From positions 3,410,001 to 3,474,000 of the forward strand of contig NZ_CP155796.1 of assembly GCF_039729195.1 (NCBI RefSeq): 64,000 bases of DNA. Direction: 5' to 3'. Position 1 is the stretch's first letter. Each line of letters opens with the position of its first letter. Shown in pieces: positions 50,939 through 62,249 of the stretch. The notes beneath the pieces are model-generated. The model made no database searches, was not told the DNA's origin, and saw nothing but the letters and a program-made list of their open reading frames with translations. The translations under genes and the position numbers were made by a program. Source of the DNA: Mycobacterium sp. DL. Lineage in GTDB: Bacteria; Actinomycetota; Actinomycetes; Mycobacteriales; Mycobacteriaceae.

Positions 50939-52059
50939 CGCCGTCGTCCGTCCCGGGCGGCCCGCGCCACCTCGAGTGCCACCTCGGCCACCCGCCGTGC
51001 CGCATCAGGGTGCCCGGCGAGCGCGGCGGCGGCCGTCATCGTCGTCAACCGGGCCCCGTCGGTGAGCAGCGTGGTCACGGTGTCGGCGACGAAGTCCGCA
51101 GTGAGCTCCCTGTCGTCGACGATGATGCCGCCCCCCGCGCCGACCACAGGTAGGGCGTTGAGCCGCTGTTCGCCGTTTCCGATCGGCAGCGGTACGTACA
51201 CCGCCGGCAGCCCGACCGCGGTGACCTCGGCGACGGTCATCGCCCCCGCTCGGCAGATCGCCAGATCGGCCGCCGCATAGGCCAGGTCCATCCGGTCCAG
51301 GTAGGGCACCGCGACGTAGGGCGGATCCCCCGCAGCCGGTGTCGGCAGCTCGAGCGTGTTCTTCGGGCCGTGCGCGTGCAGAACGGAGATGCCCTCTCTC
51401 GCAAGACTTTCCGCAGCACCTGAGACGGCGCGGTTTAGGGATTGGGCGCCCTGCGAGCCGCCGAAGACCAACAACACCCGGGCACCGTCGGCGAAACCGA
51501 AATGTGCGCGGGCCTCGGCACGAAGCGCCATCCGGTCCAACGAGGTGATCGTCGCCCGCACCGGGACCCCGACGACCTCGACGCGGCCCAGGCCGGGGTC
51601 GGCCACCGCCGAGAGCACCCGCTGCGCGGTCCTGGCGCCGACTTTGTTGGCCAGGCCGGCGCTGGCGTTGGCCTCGTGAACGACCACCGGCACCCGGCGG
51701 CCCGCCCGGGGACTCCACGCTGCGACGTAGGCGGGCAGCGCGACGTATCCGCCGAAACCGATCACGACATCGGCCTCCACGGCGTCGAGCACGGCGCGGG
51801 TCTGCTTGACCGCGCGACGCACCCGCCCCGGCAACCTGACGAGATCGGACGAGGGCTTCCGCGGCAGCGGCACCGGCGTGATCAGCTCGAGGTGATAACC
51901 GCGCTGCGGGACGAGCCGGGTCTCGAGGCCACGCTCAGTGCCCAGAGCGGTGATCCGCACCCCGGGCTCGAGCGCGGTGAGGGCGTCGGCGACCGCCATC
52001 GCCGGTTCGACGTGGCCCGCCGTGCCGCCGCCGGCAAGAACCACGGAAATCCCCGTCAC
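50935..52059 (-). CDS. murG: UDP-GlcNAc:lipid I N-acetylglucosaminyltransferase
   Basis: 374 aa. GT28 glycosyltransferase that converts lipid I to lipid II at the membrane face. N-terminal glycine-rich loop [12 protein letters not shown] (residues 9-20), the GFGGYVALP region, and the UDP-GlcNAc site [18 protein letters not shown] (where the family has SGA-x-T-x2-E) are present. GTG start overlaps the ftsW stop by 4 bases. Confidence 0.97.
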   Translation of the reverse strand: MTGISVVLAGGGTAGHVEPAMAVADALTALEPGVRITALGTERGLETRLVPQRGYHLELITPVPLPRKPSSDLVRLPGRVRRAVKQTRAVLDAVEADVVIGFGGYVALPAYVAAWSPRAGRRVPVVVHEANASAGLANKVGARTAQRVLSAVADPGLGRVEVVGVPVRATITSLDRMALRAEARAHFGFADGARVLLVFGGSQGAQSLNRAVSGAAESLAREGISVLHAHGPKNTLELPTPAAGDPPYVAVPYLDRMDLAYAAADLAICRAGAMTVAEVTAVGLPAVYVPLPIGNGEQRLNALPVVGAGGGIIVDDRELTADFVADTVTTLLTDGARLTTMTAAAALAGHPDAARRVAEVALEVARAARDGRRR

Positions 52060-53597
52060 CCGTAACGCTGACCTTCCATTGTGCGGGCCTGTCGACCCTG
52101 CTTGCGCTGGCCAGCACCATAACCGACCGACGCCCGCCCGGCCCCAACCGGCTGCTCGCCGCGAGCTCGTCCGGACCGGCGAGCCGGTCGGTCATCCTGC
52201 GATGGCCGGGTCCGGTTCCTCGGCGGCTTCTGCTGGGGCGGGGACGACGGGCGGCCGGGTCGGGACCGAAGTCGGTCCCGCAGCGCCTCGGTGCGGGTCG
52301 GCACATACGGGGCGGGCAGCGGCAGCCGCAGCAGCCGGTTGACCCGGTCGTCGCGGCCGGCCCGGAGCGCGGCGACCGCCTCGGGTTCATGACGCGCGGC
52401 GTTGGCCATGATGCCGATCATCATCAGCGTGGTCGCGGTCGAGGTGCCACCGGCGGAGATCAGCGGCAGCTGCAACCCCGTGACCGGCAGCAACCCGACC
52501 ACGTAACCGACGTTGATGAACACCTGACTCATGATCCACAGGGTGGCCGTGGCGGTCAGCAACCGCAGGAAGGGATCGGCCGAACGACGCGCGATCCTCA
52601 TGCCGGTGTAGGCGAACAACCCGAACAGGCAGAGCAAGCCGGCGGCGCCGACGAAGCCGAGTTCCTCGCCGATGATCGCGAAGATGAAGTCGTTGTGGGC
52701 GTTGGGCAGGTAGTTCCACTTCGCCGTGCCCTGCCCCAGCCCGTCGCCGAAGATACCGCCGTTGGCCAGTGCGAACCGGGCCTGGCGAGCCTGGTAGCCG
52801 GAACCCTGCGCGTCGGCGGCGGGGTTGAGCCAGGACTGCACGCGCGCCGAGCGATAGCCCGCCGACATCGCGAGCACGGCGCCCGAGACCAGAACCGCAC
52901 CCAGTGAGCTCAGGAAGACCCGCAGCGGCAGGCCGGCGTACCAGAGCAGGCCCAGCAGGATCACACCCATCGACAGCGTCTGACCGAGGTCGGGCTGGGA
53001 CACGATGAGCCCCAGCGCGATCACTGCGGCGGGCACCAGCGGAACCAGCATCTCGCGCAGCGAAGCCTGCTCCATGCGGCGCGCGGCAAGAAGGTGCGCA
53101 CCCCAGATGGCCAGGGCGATCTTGGCCAACTCCGACGGCTGCATGGAGAACCCGGCGAAGACGAACCAACCACGGGATCCGTTGGCCACCTTGCCGATTC
53201 CCGGGATCAACACCAGGATCAGCAGCACGACGCTGACCGCGAACCCGGCAAAGGCCAACTTGCGCATCAGCTGCACCTTCATGCGCAGCGCGATGTAGAA
53301 CGCGACCAGGCCGATCACTGTCCACAGCAGCTGCTTGGCGAAGACCACCCACGGCGAGCCGTCCTGGTCGTAGGAGTACACGCCCGAGGCCGACAGCACC
53401 ATCGTCAGACCCATCGTGGTCAGCAGCGCCGCGACCGCGATGATGAGGTGAAACGAGGTCATGGGCCGGCCGAGCCAGGCTCCGAACCGGGTCCGCGGCA
53501 TGTGCAGCGACGCGTCGGTGGCGGCGACCGCCTGGGCGGGGTCGGCGGCTGCCGGGTTGGCGCGACGGCTCCGCAGCCGGGTGAGGATGCTGCTCAC
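52056..53597 (-). CDS. ftsW: SEDS peptidoglycan glycosyltransferase FtsW
   Basis: 513 aa, ten membrane helices. SEDS polymerase that acts with PbpB at the septum. The family marks are present: [11 protein letters not shown] early, [18 protein letters not shown] in the middle, and [19 protein letters not shown] near the end. A long Arg/Pro/Gln-rich cytoplasmic tail of about 100 residues follows the last helix, as in M. tuberculosis FtsW. GTG start 3 bases after murD. Confidence 0.97.
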   Translation of the reverse strand: MSSILTRLRSRRANPAAADPAQAVAATDASLHMPRTRFGAWLGRPMTSFHLIIAVAALLTTMGLTMVLSASGVYSYDQDGSPWVVFAKQLLWTVIGLVAFYIALRMKVQLMRKLAFAGFAVSVVLLILVLIPGIGKVANGSRGWFVFAGFSMQPSELAKIALAIWGAHLLAARRMEQASLREMLVPLVPAAVIALGLIVSQPDLGQTLSMGVILLGLLWYAGLPLRVFLSSLGAVLVSGAVLAMSAGYRSARVQSWLNPAADAQGSGYQARQARFALANGGIFGDGLGQGTAKWNYLPNAHNDFIFAIIGEELGFVGAAGLLCLFGLFAYTGMRIARRSADPFLRLLTATATLWIMSQVFINVGYVVGLLPVTGLQLPLISAGGTSTATTLMMIGIMANAARHEPEAVAALRAGRDDRVNRLLRLPLPAPYVPTRTEALRDRLRSRPGRPSSPPQQKPPRNRTRPSQDDRPARRSGRARGEQPVGAGRASVGYGAGQRKQGRQARTMEGQRYG

Positions 53598-53600
53598 GGT

Positions 53601-55085
53601 CTACCCGGTGGCGGCGCGCACGGCCGCGGCGAACGTGTCTCCGCGGTGTCCGTAGCCGCTGAACTGGTCGAACGATGCACCCGCCGGGGCGAGAAGCACG
53701 GTGTCACCCGGTCGGGCCAGGTCACGGGCGGCGGAGACGACGGCCGTCATCACGGCATCGGCCATCGGGCGTTCCCGACTGTCCACGTGCCGAGTCACAC
53801 GAGTAACACCTGACTCAACTGGCACATCTCTCTCACGCACCCCAGAATCCTCCCCTGTCACAAGCTCAACGACGGGGACATCCGGTGCGTGTCGCGATAA
53901 CGCCTCGCCGATCACCGACCGGTCCTGACCGATCAGCACCGCACCGACCAGCCGGTTCGCGATCGCGGCGACCATGTCATCGGCCGAAGCACCCTTGAGC
54001 AGTCCGCCGGCCACCCACACCACCCGGGGATACGCGCTGATGGAGGCCTGGGCGGCGTGCGGGTTGGTGGCCTTGGAGTCGTCGACGTAGGTGACCCCGT
54101 CGGCGATCGCGACGATCTCCGCGCGGTGCCTGCCGACCCGGAACGTCGCGAGCGCACGGGCGATCGCCTCCGCGGGCACGTCGATTGCGCGGGCCAGGCA
54201 CGCCGCAGCGAGCGCGTCGAGCACACCGACCGGACCGGCCACCGAGATCGAGGCCGCCTCGGCGAGGGTCAGGTCGCGATCGAAAGCGTTGTCGACGAGC
54301 CGCCCGTCGCGGACCCCGAACTCCCCGGGTGCAGGTGCACCCGACCGGAACCCCACCTTCACCGGCGCCGGAGCCGCCTCCAGCAATCGGGCGGCCGCGG
54401 GGTCGTCGAGTCCCCCGACGGCCACGCGGCCGGTCAGAGCCCGCGCTTTGGCCTGCGCGTACGCCTGCATCGAGCCGTGCCAGTCGAGGTGGTCCTCGGC
54501 GACATTGAGCACCACACCCGCTTCGGGGCGCAGTGACGGCGCCCAATGCAGCTGGAAGCTCGACAACTCGACGGCGAACACCTCGGCGGGCTGGTCGAGC
54601 AGGTCGAGGACCGGATCGCCGATGTTGCCGCACAGCACCGCCCGTCGTCCCGCCGCCTCGAGCATCGCGTAGAGCATCGACGTCGTCGTGGTCTTGCCGT
54701 TGGTCCCGGTGACCACCAGCCACTGCCGTGGCGGACCGAAACGCCCGGACTGGTCCAGCCGCCACGCCAGTTCGACATCACCCCAGATCGGGACACCCGC
54801 CGCGGCAGCGGCTGCCAGGACCGGCGCGGTGGGCGGAAATCCCGGGCTGGTGACGACGAGTGCGAAGTCGGCGATCCGCTCGACAGCGTTGGCGGGATCG
54901 ACGACGGCCACTCCCTGCTGCGCCAGCGACGTCAACGCCGTGGGACTGTCGTCGGTGAGTGTCGCGCGGACCCCGAGCGGGACCAGCGCGGCGAGTATCG
55001 CCCGGCCGGTGATGCCTGCGCCCGTCACCAGGACATCGGCACCGCGTTCCAAGCCCGGCAGTTCCGAGCCGTCCATGTCAGGCAC
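53601..55085 (-). CDS. murD: UDP-N-acetylmuramoylalanine-D-glutamate ligase
   Basis: 494 aa from GTG 55085 (ATG 55076 is also possible). Mur ligase with ATP loop [10 protein letters not shown], substrate stretch [18 protein letters not shown] and [12 protein letters not shown], and C-terminal [10 protein letters not shown]. Adds D-Glu. A less GC-rich stretch at about 53795-53870 encodes a variable loop before the last helices ([18 protein letters not shown]); the same place is variable in M. tuberculosis, so it is not clearly an insertion. Confidence 0.97.
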   Translation of the reverse strand: MPDMDGSELPGLERGADVLVTGAGITGRAILAALVPLGVRATLTDDSPTALTSLAQQGVAVVDPANAVERIADFALVVTSPGFPPTAPVLAAAAAAGVPIWGDVELAWRLDQSGRFGPPRQWLVVTGTNGKTTTTSMLYAMLEAAGRRAVLCGNIGDPVLDLLDQPAEVFAVELSSFQLHWAPSLRPEAGVVLNVAEDHLDWHGSMQAYAQAKARALTGRVAVGGLDDPAAARLLEAAPAPVKVGFRSGAPAPGEFGVRDGRLVDNAFDRDLTLAEAASISVAGPVGVLDALAAACLARAIDVPAEAIARALATFRVGRHRAEIVAIADGVTYVDDSKATNPHAAQASISAYPRVVWVAGGLLKGASADDMVAAIANRLVGAVLIGQDRSVIGEALSRHAPDVPVVELVTGEDSGVRERDVPVESGVTRVTRHVDSRERPMADAVMTAVVSAARDLARPGDTVLLAPAGASFDQFSGYGHRGDTFAAAVRAATG

Positions 55086-56157
55086 CGACGGTGGTCAGCC
55101 ACTCGCTGTAGAAGAGCGCCACACCCAGCCCGCACGCGATGGCCGTCAGCAGCCAGAACCTGATGATCACCGTGGTCTCTGCCCAGCCCACCAGCTCGAA
55201 GTGGTGATGGAAGGGCGCCATCCGGAACACCCGACGGCCGGTGGTGCGGAACGCGAGGATCTGCACGACCACCGACGTCACCTCGGCGACGAACAGCGCG
55301 CCGAGCACCACGGCGAGCATCTCGGTCCGGCTGGTGACCGAAAGACCCGCGATCACACCACCGAGGGCAAGCGATCCGGTGTCACCCATGAAGATCTTGG
55401 CGGGCGCGGCGTTCCACCACAGGAACCCGATGCACGCCCCCGCGGTCGCCGCCGCGATGATCGCGAGATCAAGGGGGTCACGCACGTTGTAACAACCGAC
55501 GCCGGGGCTCGTCGCGCACGCGTTGCGGAACTGCCAGAACGTGATGAGCACGTAGGCGGCGCACACCATCGCCATCGCGCCCGCGGCCAGCCCGTCGAGG
55601 CCATCGGTGAAGTTCACCGCGTTCGACCAAGCGCTGACGATCACCACGCAGAACAGCACGAAGACGGCGGGCGCCAATGTCACCGTGGCGATCTCCCGCA
55701 CGTACGACAGCTCGGCACTGCCGGGGGTCAACCCGTCGGCGTTGCGGAACTGCAGCGCCAGGACGCCGAACAGCACGGCGGCGACGAGGATGCCGACGGT
55801 CTTGGCGGTCTTGTTCAGTCCGAGGTTGCGTGCCCGCCGGATCTTGATCATGTCGTCGGCGAACCCGACGGCGCCCAGCGCCGTCACCAGCCCCAGCACC
55901 AGCAGGCCGGAGGCCGACGGCCCTTTTCCGTCGATCAACACCCCGACCAGGTGGGTGCCCAGGTAGCTGGCCCAGATCCCCGCCACGATGGCCACCCCAC
56001 CCATCGAGGGGGTGCCACGCTTCTTGTGGTGGCTCGGCGGACCGTCTGCCCGGATCTCGTGACCGAAACCCTGGCGGGTGAACAGCTTGATCAGCGCCGG
56101 GGTCAGCAGGATGGACACCGTCAGCGCGATCGCGACGGCGATGAGTATCTGCCTCAT
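55078..56157 (-). CDS. mraY: Phospho-N-acetylmuramoyl-pentapeptide transferase
   Basis: 359 aa, ten membrane helices. Makes lipid I. Conserved residues include GTPSMGG, the Asp pair in [30 protein letters not shown]-like [10 protein letters not shown] and the [14 protein letters not shown] [10 protein letters not shown] loop. ATG overlaps the murF stop by 4 bases, and its stop overlaps murD. Confidence 0.98.
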   Translation of the reverse strand: MRQILIAVAIALTVSILLTPALIKLFTRQGFGHEIRADGPPSHHKKRGTPSMGGVAIVAGIWASYLGTHLVGVLIDGKGPSASGLLVLGLVTALGAVGFADDMIKIRRARNLGLNKTAKTVGILVAAVLFGVLALQFRNADGLTPGSAELSYVREIATVTLAPAVFVLFCVVIVSAWSNAVNFTDGLDGLAAGAMAMVCAAYVLITFWQFRNACATSPGVGCYNVRDPLDLAIIAAATAGACIGFLWWNAAPAKIFMGDTGSLALGGVIAGLSVTSRTEMLAVVLGALFVAEVTSVVVQILAFRTTGRRVFRMAPFHHHFELVGWAETTVIIRFWLLTAIACGLGVALFYSEWLTTVGA

Positions 56158-57674
56158 CCACCGTCCCCCGACGTGTCGGCGGTCAGCGCATCGGCCAGCG
56201 TGCCGAGCCCGGCGGAGTTCGACGCCTTGACGAGCACGACGTCCCCGGCCCGGAGCTCAGCGCGCAACAGATCCAGTGCGGCGTCGGCATCGGCGACCGC
56301 GGTGGCCTCCGAGCCCCACGATCCCTCCATGACCGCCCCGTGGAGCATGGCGCTCATAGGCCTCCCGGTTCCGATGACGATGAGTCGAGAGACATCTAAG
56401 CGCACCGCCAGTCTGCCGATGCGGTCATGCTCGGATATCGCGTCGTCACCGAGCTCGGCCATCTCCCCCAGAACGGCCCAGCTTCGGCGTTTGGACGCCC
56501 CACCCCGGCTCATCCAAGCCAGCGCCTTGAGCCCGGCACGCATCGAGTCCGGGTTGGCGTTGTAGGCGTCGTTGATGATCGTCACGCCATCCTCGCGGGT
56601 GTGGACCTGCATGCGCTGCCCCGACACCGAGCCGGCCGCGCCCAACGCTGCCGACACCTGGCTCAGGTCGGCACCACACTCCAGCGCGACGGCCGCAGCG
56701 CACAGCGCATTGGACACCTGGTGGTCACCGTGCACCGCGAGCGTCACGGCGGCCTGCGCACCGCCGGCATGCAGCGTGAACTCGGCGCGCGCCAGCGGGT
56801 CGAGGACGATGTTGTCGGCACGCACGTCGGCGACCGAGGCATCGGAGGTGCGCCCGACACGCACGATCCGGGCCGCCGTCTTCTCGGCCATCCCCGCCAC
56901 CACCGGGTCGTCGACATTGAGGATCACCACCCCGGACGCCGGAACCGCTTGCGGCAACTCCGATTTCGTCGCAGCAATCGCCTCACGGGACCCGAATTCA
57001 CCGAGGTGCGCGGTTCCGACGTTGAGGACGACGGCGATCGATGGCGGGGCGATCGCGGCCAGCGCCGCGATGTTGCCCGGATGGCGTGCCGACATCTCCA
57101 GCACGAGGTAGTCGGTGGATCGGGTGGCCCGCAACACCGTCCACGGGTGTCCGAGTTCGTTGTTGAACGAGCCCGGCGGGGCGATCACCTCGCCGAGGGG
57201 CGACAGCACCGCGGCGATCAGATCCTTGGTCGACGTCTTGCCCGATGAACCGGTGATGCCGACGACCGTCAGACCGTCGGCCACGAGTTCGGCGGCCACG
57301 GCGGCGGCCAGTTTCGCCAGGGCCGCGAGCACCGCGGCGCCCGAACCGTCGGTGTCGTGTTCGAGGACACCCGCGACGCCCGTGCCAGCGCCGCCAGCCT
57401 CGCCCGTATGCACCGGATCAACGACGATCGCGGGCACCCCGACCGGACGGGCGGCCAACACCGCCGCTGCTCCGGCAGCGACGGCAGTCGCTGCGAAGTC
57501 GTGGCCGTCGGATCGCGCGCCGGGCAGCGCCAGGAACAGCCCACCAGGCGTCACCGCCCGGGAGTCGAACTCGACGGTTCCGGTGACCACGGTGGCGGCG
57601 GCCTGCTCGGCGGAGACGTCCGTCAAGCGGCCGCCGACGATCTCGGCGATCCGCGCCAGCGACAGTTCGATCAC
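56154..57674 (-). CDS. murF: UDP-MurNAc-tripeptide-D-alanyl-D-alanine ligase
   Basis: 506 aa. Mur ligase with ATP loop [35 protein letters not shown] and [12 protein letters not shown], which is the MurF signature. Adds D-Ala-D-Ala. An Ala/Gly/Thr-rich loop (about 95-130) in the N-terminal domain is somewhat long. GTG start overlaps the murE stop. Confidence 0.97.
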   Translation of the reverse strand: MIELSLARIAEIVGGRLTDVSAEQAAATVVTGTVEFDSRAVTPGGLFLALPGARSDGHDFAATAVAAGAAAVLAARPVGVPAIVVDPVHTGEAGGAGTGVAGVLEHDTDGSGAAVLAALAKLAAAVAAELVADGLTVVGITGSSGKTSTKDLIAAVLSPLGEVIAPPGSFNNELGHPWTVLRATRSTDYLVLEMSARHPGNIAALAAIAPPSIAVVLNVGTAHLGEFGSREAIAATKSELPQAVPASGVVILNVDDPVVAGMAEKTAARIVRVGRTSDASVADVRADNIVLDPLARAEFTLHAGGAQAAVTLAVHGDHQVSNALCAAAVALECGADLSQVSAALGAAGSVSGQRMQVHTREDGVTIINDAYNANPDSMRAGLKALAWMSRGGASKRRSWAVLGEMAELGDDAISEHDRIGRLAVRLDVSRLIVIGTGRPMSAMLHGAVMEGSWGSEATAVADADAALDLLRAELRAGDVVLVKASNSAGLGTLADALTADTSGDGG

Positions 57675-59191
57675 CGGAGCGACTCCAGTGCATCGGCCAG
57701 TTCGTCGCGATCGTCGAACGGCCGGGTCCGGCCCCCAATGGTCTGGCCGCCCTCGTGCCCCTTGCCTGCGATCAGCACGATGTCCCCGGCGCAGGCCCAG
57801 GACACGGCGTGGTCGATCGCGGCGCGCCGGTCGGCGATCTCGACCAGGTCGGCATCCCCGCCGGTCGCCGCGGTCACGATCGCGGCGCGGATGGCCGCCG
57901 GGTCCTCGTCACGTGGGTTGTCGTCGGTCACCACGACCAGGTCGGCGAGTTCGGCAGCCACCTGCCCCATCGGCCCCCGCTTCCCCGCGTCGCGGTTGCC
58001 GCCGGCGCCGAACACCACCGCGATTCGGCCGGCGCTCTGCTCTCGCAGCGATTCGAGAACCGCGCGCAGTGCTCCGGGCTTGTGCGCATAGTCGACGAGC
58101 GCGAGGAACGGTTGCCCCCGGTCGATCGACTCCAGCCGGCCGGGCACCCTGGCGTCGCGCAACCCCGGGGCGGCCTGCTCGGGTGACACCCCCACCGCAT
58201 CCAGCAGCGCCGCCGCCAGCAGGCAGTTCGCCACGTTGTAGCCACCCGGCAGACCGATTCCCAGGCCGTGGTGAACACCGGCGGGATCCACGGCGTAGAA
58301 CTCCTGGAGGCCGGCCGCGCCGGTGGTGACGTTCTCGACCGTCCAGTCGGCGGTTCCGGTCGCGCTCACCGTCACCGCCCGATGCGCCCGCGCGGCCATC
58401 GCGCGACCCCATTCGTCGTCGACGCACACCACCGACTGCGCGGCATGTGTCGGCGATTCGGGGTCGAACAGTCGCGCCTTGGCCTCGAAGTACTCCTCCA
58501 TCGACTCGTGGAAGTCCAGGTGGTCACGGGACAGATTCGTGAATCCGCCGACTGCGAACGCCACCCCGTCGACCCGACCGAGGGTGAGCGCGTGGCTGGA
58601 CACCTCCATGACGACGGTGTCCACGCCCTGTTCGACCATCACGGCCAGCAGCGCCTGCAACTGAGGGGCTTCCGGTGTGGTCAGGCCGCTGGGCTGGTCG
58701 CGTCCGTCGATGCGGACGCCGACGGTGCCGATCAACCCGGCCACCCGGCCCGCCGCGCGCAGTCCGGCCTCGATCAGATAGGTCGTCGTCGTCTTTCCGG
58801 AGGTGCCGGTCACGCCGATGACCCGTACCCGCTCCGACGGATTGCCGTACACGGCGGCGGCCACTTCTCCCAGCACTGCCCGCGGCGCGGGATGCACCAG
58901 CACGGGCACCCCGAGCCCGCCGCCGATCTCCGACACGCCGTCGCGGTCGGTCAGCACGGCGACCGCACCACGCTCGACGGCGTCGGCGGCGTAGCGGGCA
59001 CCGTGCGCGCTCGAGCCAGGCAGCGCCGCGAACAGATCGCCGGCTTCGGCGTCCTGGCCGCGCAGTGTCACACCCGTGACCCGGATTTCCGGCGCGGTGA
59101 GCCCGGTGGCCGGCTCGACAGAAAGCCCGGCGAGCAGGTCGGCAACAGCGGCGAGTGGCAGACCGGCGGGATGGGAGGGGCGCAGACTCAT
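57671..59191 (-). CDS. murE: UDP-MurNAc-L-Ala-D-Glu:meso-DAP ligase
   Basis: 506 aa. Mur ligase with ATP loop [27 protein letters not shown] and the DNPRDEDP motif that selects meso-diaminopimelate over lysine, as expected for a mycobacterium. Its stop overlaps murF by 4 bases. It follows pbpB with a gap of about 33 bases. Confidence 0.98.
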   Translation of the reverse strand: MSLRPSHPAGLPLAAVADLLAGLSVEPATGLTAPEIRVTGVTLRGQDAEAGDLFAALPGSSAHGARYAADAVERGAVAVLTDRDGVSEIGGGLGVPVLVHPAPRAVLGEVAAAVYGNPSERVRVIGVTGTSGKTTTTYLIEAGLRAAGRVAGLIGTVGVRIDGRDQPSGLTTPEAPQLQALLAVMVEQGVDTVVMEVSSHALTLGRVDGVAFAVGGFTNLSRDHLDFHESMEEYFEAKARLFDPESPTHAAQSVVCVDDEWGRAMAARAHRAVTVSATGTADWTVENVTTGAAGLQEFYAVDPAGVHHGLGIGLPGGYNVANCLLAAALLDAVGVSPEQAAPGLRDARVPGRLESIDRGQPFLALVDYAHKPGALRAVLESLREQSAGRIAVVFGAGGNRDAGKRGPMGQVAAELADLVVVTDDNPRDEDPAAIRAAIVTAATGGDADLVEIADRRAAIDHAVSWACAGDIVLIAGKGHEGGQTIGGRTRPFDDRDELADALESLR

Positions 59192-59224
59192 GGCCTAGAC
59201 ACAGTACCGGCCCGCAAGATCAGC

Positions 59225-61192
59225 TCAGCCGGCCTGAAGTGTCAGCGGCGCACCCGGATCCGCCGACAGCGGCACGTTCTCCCGCTGCAGCAGCCAGGAC
59301 GCGATGTTGTGGAACAGCGGTGCGCCCGACGATCCGGGTGAGCCGTCAGCGGCACGATGCGGCGCGTCCAGCATCACCCCGACGACGTAGCGGGGGTCGT
59401 CGGACGGAGCCATCCCCGCGAAGGTGATCCAGTAGACGTCGCTGTAGTAGCAGCCGCACGCCGGGTTGATCTGCTGGGCGGTGCCCGTCTTGCCCGCGAT
59501 CTGATATCCCTCGACCGCCGCCTGTGGGCCGGTGCCCTGCTGCACGCCCATCGGGTCGCGCTGCACCACCGAGCGGAACATGTTGCGCACGGTGCGTGCC
59601 GTCTCCGGCGACACCACGCGCACGCCTTCGGGCCGGGGTTCCTCGGTGCGCGTGCCATCGGCGGCGATCGTCGCCTTCACGATGCGCGGCGGGACGCGGA
59701 CACCGTCGTTCGCGATCACCTGGTACATCCCGGCCATCTGCAGCAGGGTCATCGAAAGTCCCTGTCCGATGGGCAGGTTGGAGAACGTGCTGCCGGACCA
59801 CTGGTCGATCGGCGGAACCAGCCCGGCACTCTCGCCGGGCAGCCCGACACCGGTGCGCTGCCCGAGTCCGAACTTGCGCAGCATCTCGGCGTAGCGCTGT
59901 TCACCGACGCGCTGTGCGAGCATCAGCGTTCCGACATTCGACGACTTCCCGAACACCCCTGTGGTGGTGTAGGGCATCACTCCGTGCTTCCACGCGTCGC
60001 CGACCGTGACACCACCCATGTTGATCGAGCCCGGCACCTGCAGCACCTCGTCGGGGTTGGACAGCCCGTACTCGATGACCGATGCGGCGGTGACGATCTT
60101 GTTCACCGATCCCGGTTCGAACGGTGACGACACCGCCAGGTTGCCCATCTCGCGATTGTCCTGACGGCTGAGATCCTGCGACGGGTCGAACGTGTTGTCG
60201 TTCGACATCGCCAACACCTCACCGGTCTTGGCGTCGAGCACAACAGCGGACGCGTTCTTCGCCCCGGAGGCGTCCTTGGCCATCTGCACCTGCTGCTGCA
60301 CATAGAACTGGATGTCGTCGTCGATGGTGAGCATCACCGACGAGCCGTTCACCGCGTCGTGGCGATTGCGATAGCTGCCCGGGATGACCACGCCGTCCGA
60401 ACCGCGGTCGTAGGTGACCGAACCGTCGGTTCCGGCCAGCACCGAATCCATCGAATCCTCGAGGCCGAGCAGTCCGTGGCCGTCCCAGTCGATGCCACCG
60501 ACGATGTTGGCGGCGAGCACTCCGCCGGGGTACTGGCGCAGGTCCTGGCGCTCCGAGCCGACCTCGGGGAACTCGGCGGTGATGGCGTCGGCGATGGTCG
60601 GGTCGACGGCACGCGCGAGGTACACGAAGGTCTCGTTGCTGCGCAGCTTCTTGAGCACCGTCGCGCTGTCGGGCTTGTTGCCGAGACGGGTGGCCACCTC
60701 GGTCGCGATGTCACGCAGCCGACGGTCCGGGTCGGGGGCCTCGGACGCGGTCACCTCGTTCTTCTCGTACGCCTCCTGCAGTTCCTTACGCACCTTGACA
60801 GGTTGGAACGTCAACGCGCGGGCCTCGATGGTGAAGGCCAGCTTGTCGCTGTTGCGGTCGACGATCGCGCCGCGCAGTGCGGCGTCGATGTCGGTCACCT
60901 TCAACTGGCTGGCCGCCTCGGCGCGCAAACCTTCAGCGCGTGGCACCTGCAGGGTGAACAGCTGGGCAGCAGCCACCACCAGAAGCAGGAACACCGCCGC
61001 ATTGCCTGCGCGGTGCCGGAACACGAATGACGCGCTCCGCAAACCGCTTTGGGGTGCCGCCTGGCGGGTGCGCCGGGACCGGGCCGAGCGCTCCGTGCCC
61101 GGGGTGCTCTTCGCCGTCTTCGCGACTCTCGCCGACTTCGCCGACTTTTCCGGCGTCGCCGCGGGCTTGCGGCGGCCTGCGTCGCGGCTCAT
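59225..61192 (-). CDS. pbpB: Penicillin-binding protein PbpB (FtsI), septal transpeptidase
   Basis: 655 aa. A Lys/Arg/Ala-rich cytoplasmic N-terminus, one membrane helix (AVFLLLVVAAAQLFTL, about 65-82), a pedestal domain, then the transpeptidase with nucleophile motif SVNK (Ser362), SSN and KTGT. A CGCYY pair after KTGT suggests a possible disulfide loop. Works with FtsW at the septum. Its ATG overlaps the FtsL-like stop by 4 bases. Confidence 0.97.
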   Translation of the reverse strand: MSRDAGRRKPAATPEKSAKSARVAKTAKSTPGTERSARSRRTRQAAPQSGLRSASFVFRHRAGNAAVFLLLVVAAAQLFTLQVPRAEGLRAEAASQLKVTDIDAALRGAIVDRNSDKLAFTIEARALTFQPVKVRKELQEAYEKNEVTASEAPDPDRRLRDIATEVATRLGNKPDSATVLKKLRSNETFVYLARAVDPTIADAITAEFPEVGSERQDLRQYPGGVLAANIVGGIDWDGHGLLGLEDSMDSVLAGTDGSVTYDRGSDGVVIPGSYRNRHDAVNGSSVMLTIDDDIQFYVQQQVQMAKDASGAKNASAVVLDAKTGEVLAMSNDNTFDPSQDLSRQDNREMGNLAVSSPFEPGSVNKIVTAASVIEYGLSNPDEVLQVPGSINMGGVTVGDAWKHGVMPYTTTGVFGKSSNVGTLMLAQRVGEQRYAEMLRKFGLGQRTGVGLPGESAGLVPPIDQWSGSTFSNLPIGQGLSMTLLQMAGMYQVIANDGVRVPPRIVKATIAADGTRTEEPRPEGVRVVSPETARTVRNMFRSVVQRDPMGVQQGTGPQAAVEGYQIAGKTGTAQQINPACGCYYSDVYWITFAGMAPSDDPRYVVGVMLDAPHRAADGSPGSSGAPLFHNIASWLLQRENVPLSADPGAPLTLQAG

Positions 61193-62247
61193 GCCGGCGC
61201 GCCCGGAACCGGCAGCGCCGCCGGCGCGAATTCGTCAGGCCCCGGGGGCGGGGCGAGGGCCGGCGGGGCAACGGCCTGATCGGCCGGCGGGGCGACGACC
61301 GGCGGGGCGACGACCGCTCCCGGAGCTTCCGGGGGCAGCATCGGGACGGGCCCCGGAGTCGGCGACTGGCCCGAAACCGCATGCGGCACCTCGCCCCCCG
61401 GCGCTACCCCGAGGGGTGCCGACGGGACCGCACCCGGCGCGACACCGAGCGGAACCGAAGGTGCCGACGGGACCGCACCCGGTAGGACGAGCTCACCGGT
61501 GACCGGCGGCAGCCTCACCGGCACCTCGCGCGGTTCCACCACCCGCGGGGCCGGCGGCGCGGCAGGCACGGGGTCCGGCAGCGGCGCGTTCAACGGCGGC
61601 GGCGGAACGCCTTCGGCGGGTTTGGGAGTACCGACCACGATCCAGTTGCCTGCGGCATCCTGCACGAGGTGTGCGGTGTCACGCGACGGGATCATGCCGA
61701 GATTCCGGGCGGCCTCCGCGAGCGCCGGCGCAGCCTGAGCCTCGAGCACATCGCGCTCGAGGCCTTCCTTCTGTTGCATCAGAGTCTGATTGACCTGGCG
61801 GGCGTTGCCGAGCTGGTAGGACCGTTCGGCGGCATCGGTGGACAGCCACAACGTCACGCCCAGGCCGGTGCCCAGCGCTGCGATGATCAGGACGACGAAC
61901 GGCACCCGGGCGACGAGCGTGCGCGGATTGAGCTCGAGGGAGGCGATCCTGACCAGGATCCGCTGCCGAAGTGGAGGACGTACCACCTTGGGCGCCTTGG
62001 CCTTGCGCGCCTTCGAGCGGGCCTTGGCCTGGCTGGCACTCTTCGGCCGCGCCGGGACGTCCATCGGCCGACGGATCGGGCTGGTCTGCGGCGCCGACCG
62101 CTGCGGGCGCGCATCGCGCGTCGGCTTGCGCCGGCGCGGCGGCGCATCGACCATCCGCTTCGTTTCGCGTGCGCTCACGCGCCCGCCGCGCGTCTGCGAC
62201 TTCTTCTTCGATGCGTTACCGCCGCGTGCGGGCCGCTTTGCCTTCAT
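61189..62247 (-). CDS. FtsL-like single-pass division protein with Pro-rich tail (Rv2164c-like)
   Basis: 352 aa. A highly basic N-terminus (KAKRPARGGNASKKK), one membrane helix (about 117-137, VPFVVLIIAALGTGLGVTLWL), a short coiled coil (NARQVNQTLMQQKEGLERD) and then a 140-residue Pro/Ala/Val tail. Position between rsmH and pbpB and the topology fit FtsL. The tail contains tandem repeats of AVPSAPxxPLGVAPG. Probable scaffold for FtsQB, FtsW and PbpB. Confidence 0.88.
   Translation of the reverse strand: MKAKRPARGGNASKKKSQTRGGRVSARETKRMVDAPPRRRKPTRDARPQRSAPQTSPIRRPMDVPARPKSASQAKARSKARKAKAPKVVRPPLRQRILVRIASLELNPRTLVARVPFVVLIIAALGTGLGVTLWLSTDAAERSYQLGNARQVNQTLMQQKEGLERDVLEAQAAPALAEAARNLGMIPSRDTAHLVQDAAGNWIVVGTPKPAEGVPPPPLNAPLPDPVPAAPPAPRVVEPREVPVRLPPVTGELVLPGAVPSAPSVPLGVAPGAVPSAPLGVAPGGEVPHAVSGQSPTPGPVPMLPPEAPGAVVAPPVVAPPADQAVAPPALAPPPGPDEFAPAALPVPGAPA
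61415..61482 (-). repeat. In-frame 23-base direct repeat in the FtsL-like gene
   Basis: The same 23 bases occur at 61415-61437 and 61460-61482, 45 bases apart, so each copy adds 15 residues in frame to the Pro-rich tail. Copy number could vary between strains by slippage. Confidence 0.75.
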
Positions 62248-62249
62248 CG

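Noticed and set aside
53795..53870. Foreign insertion in murD
   Set aside because: The less GC-rich stretch encodes a loop that, from memory, also varies in M. tuberculosis MurD, and flanking motifs are intact.
54688..56565. 625-aa open frame on the plus strand
   Set aside because: Antisense across murD, mraY and murF; Gln/Arg/His-rich without domain.
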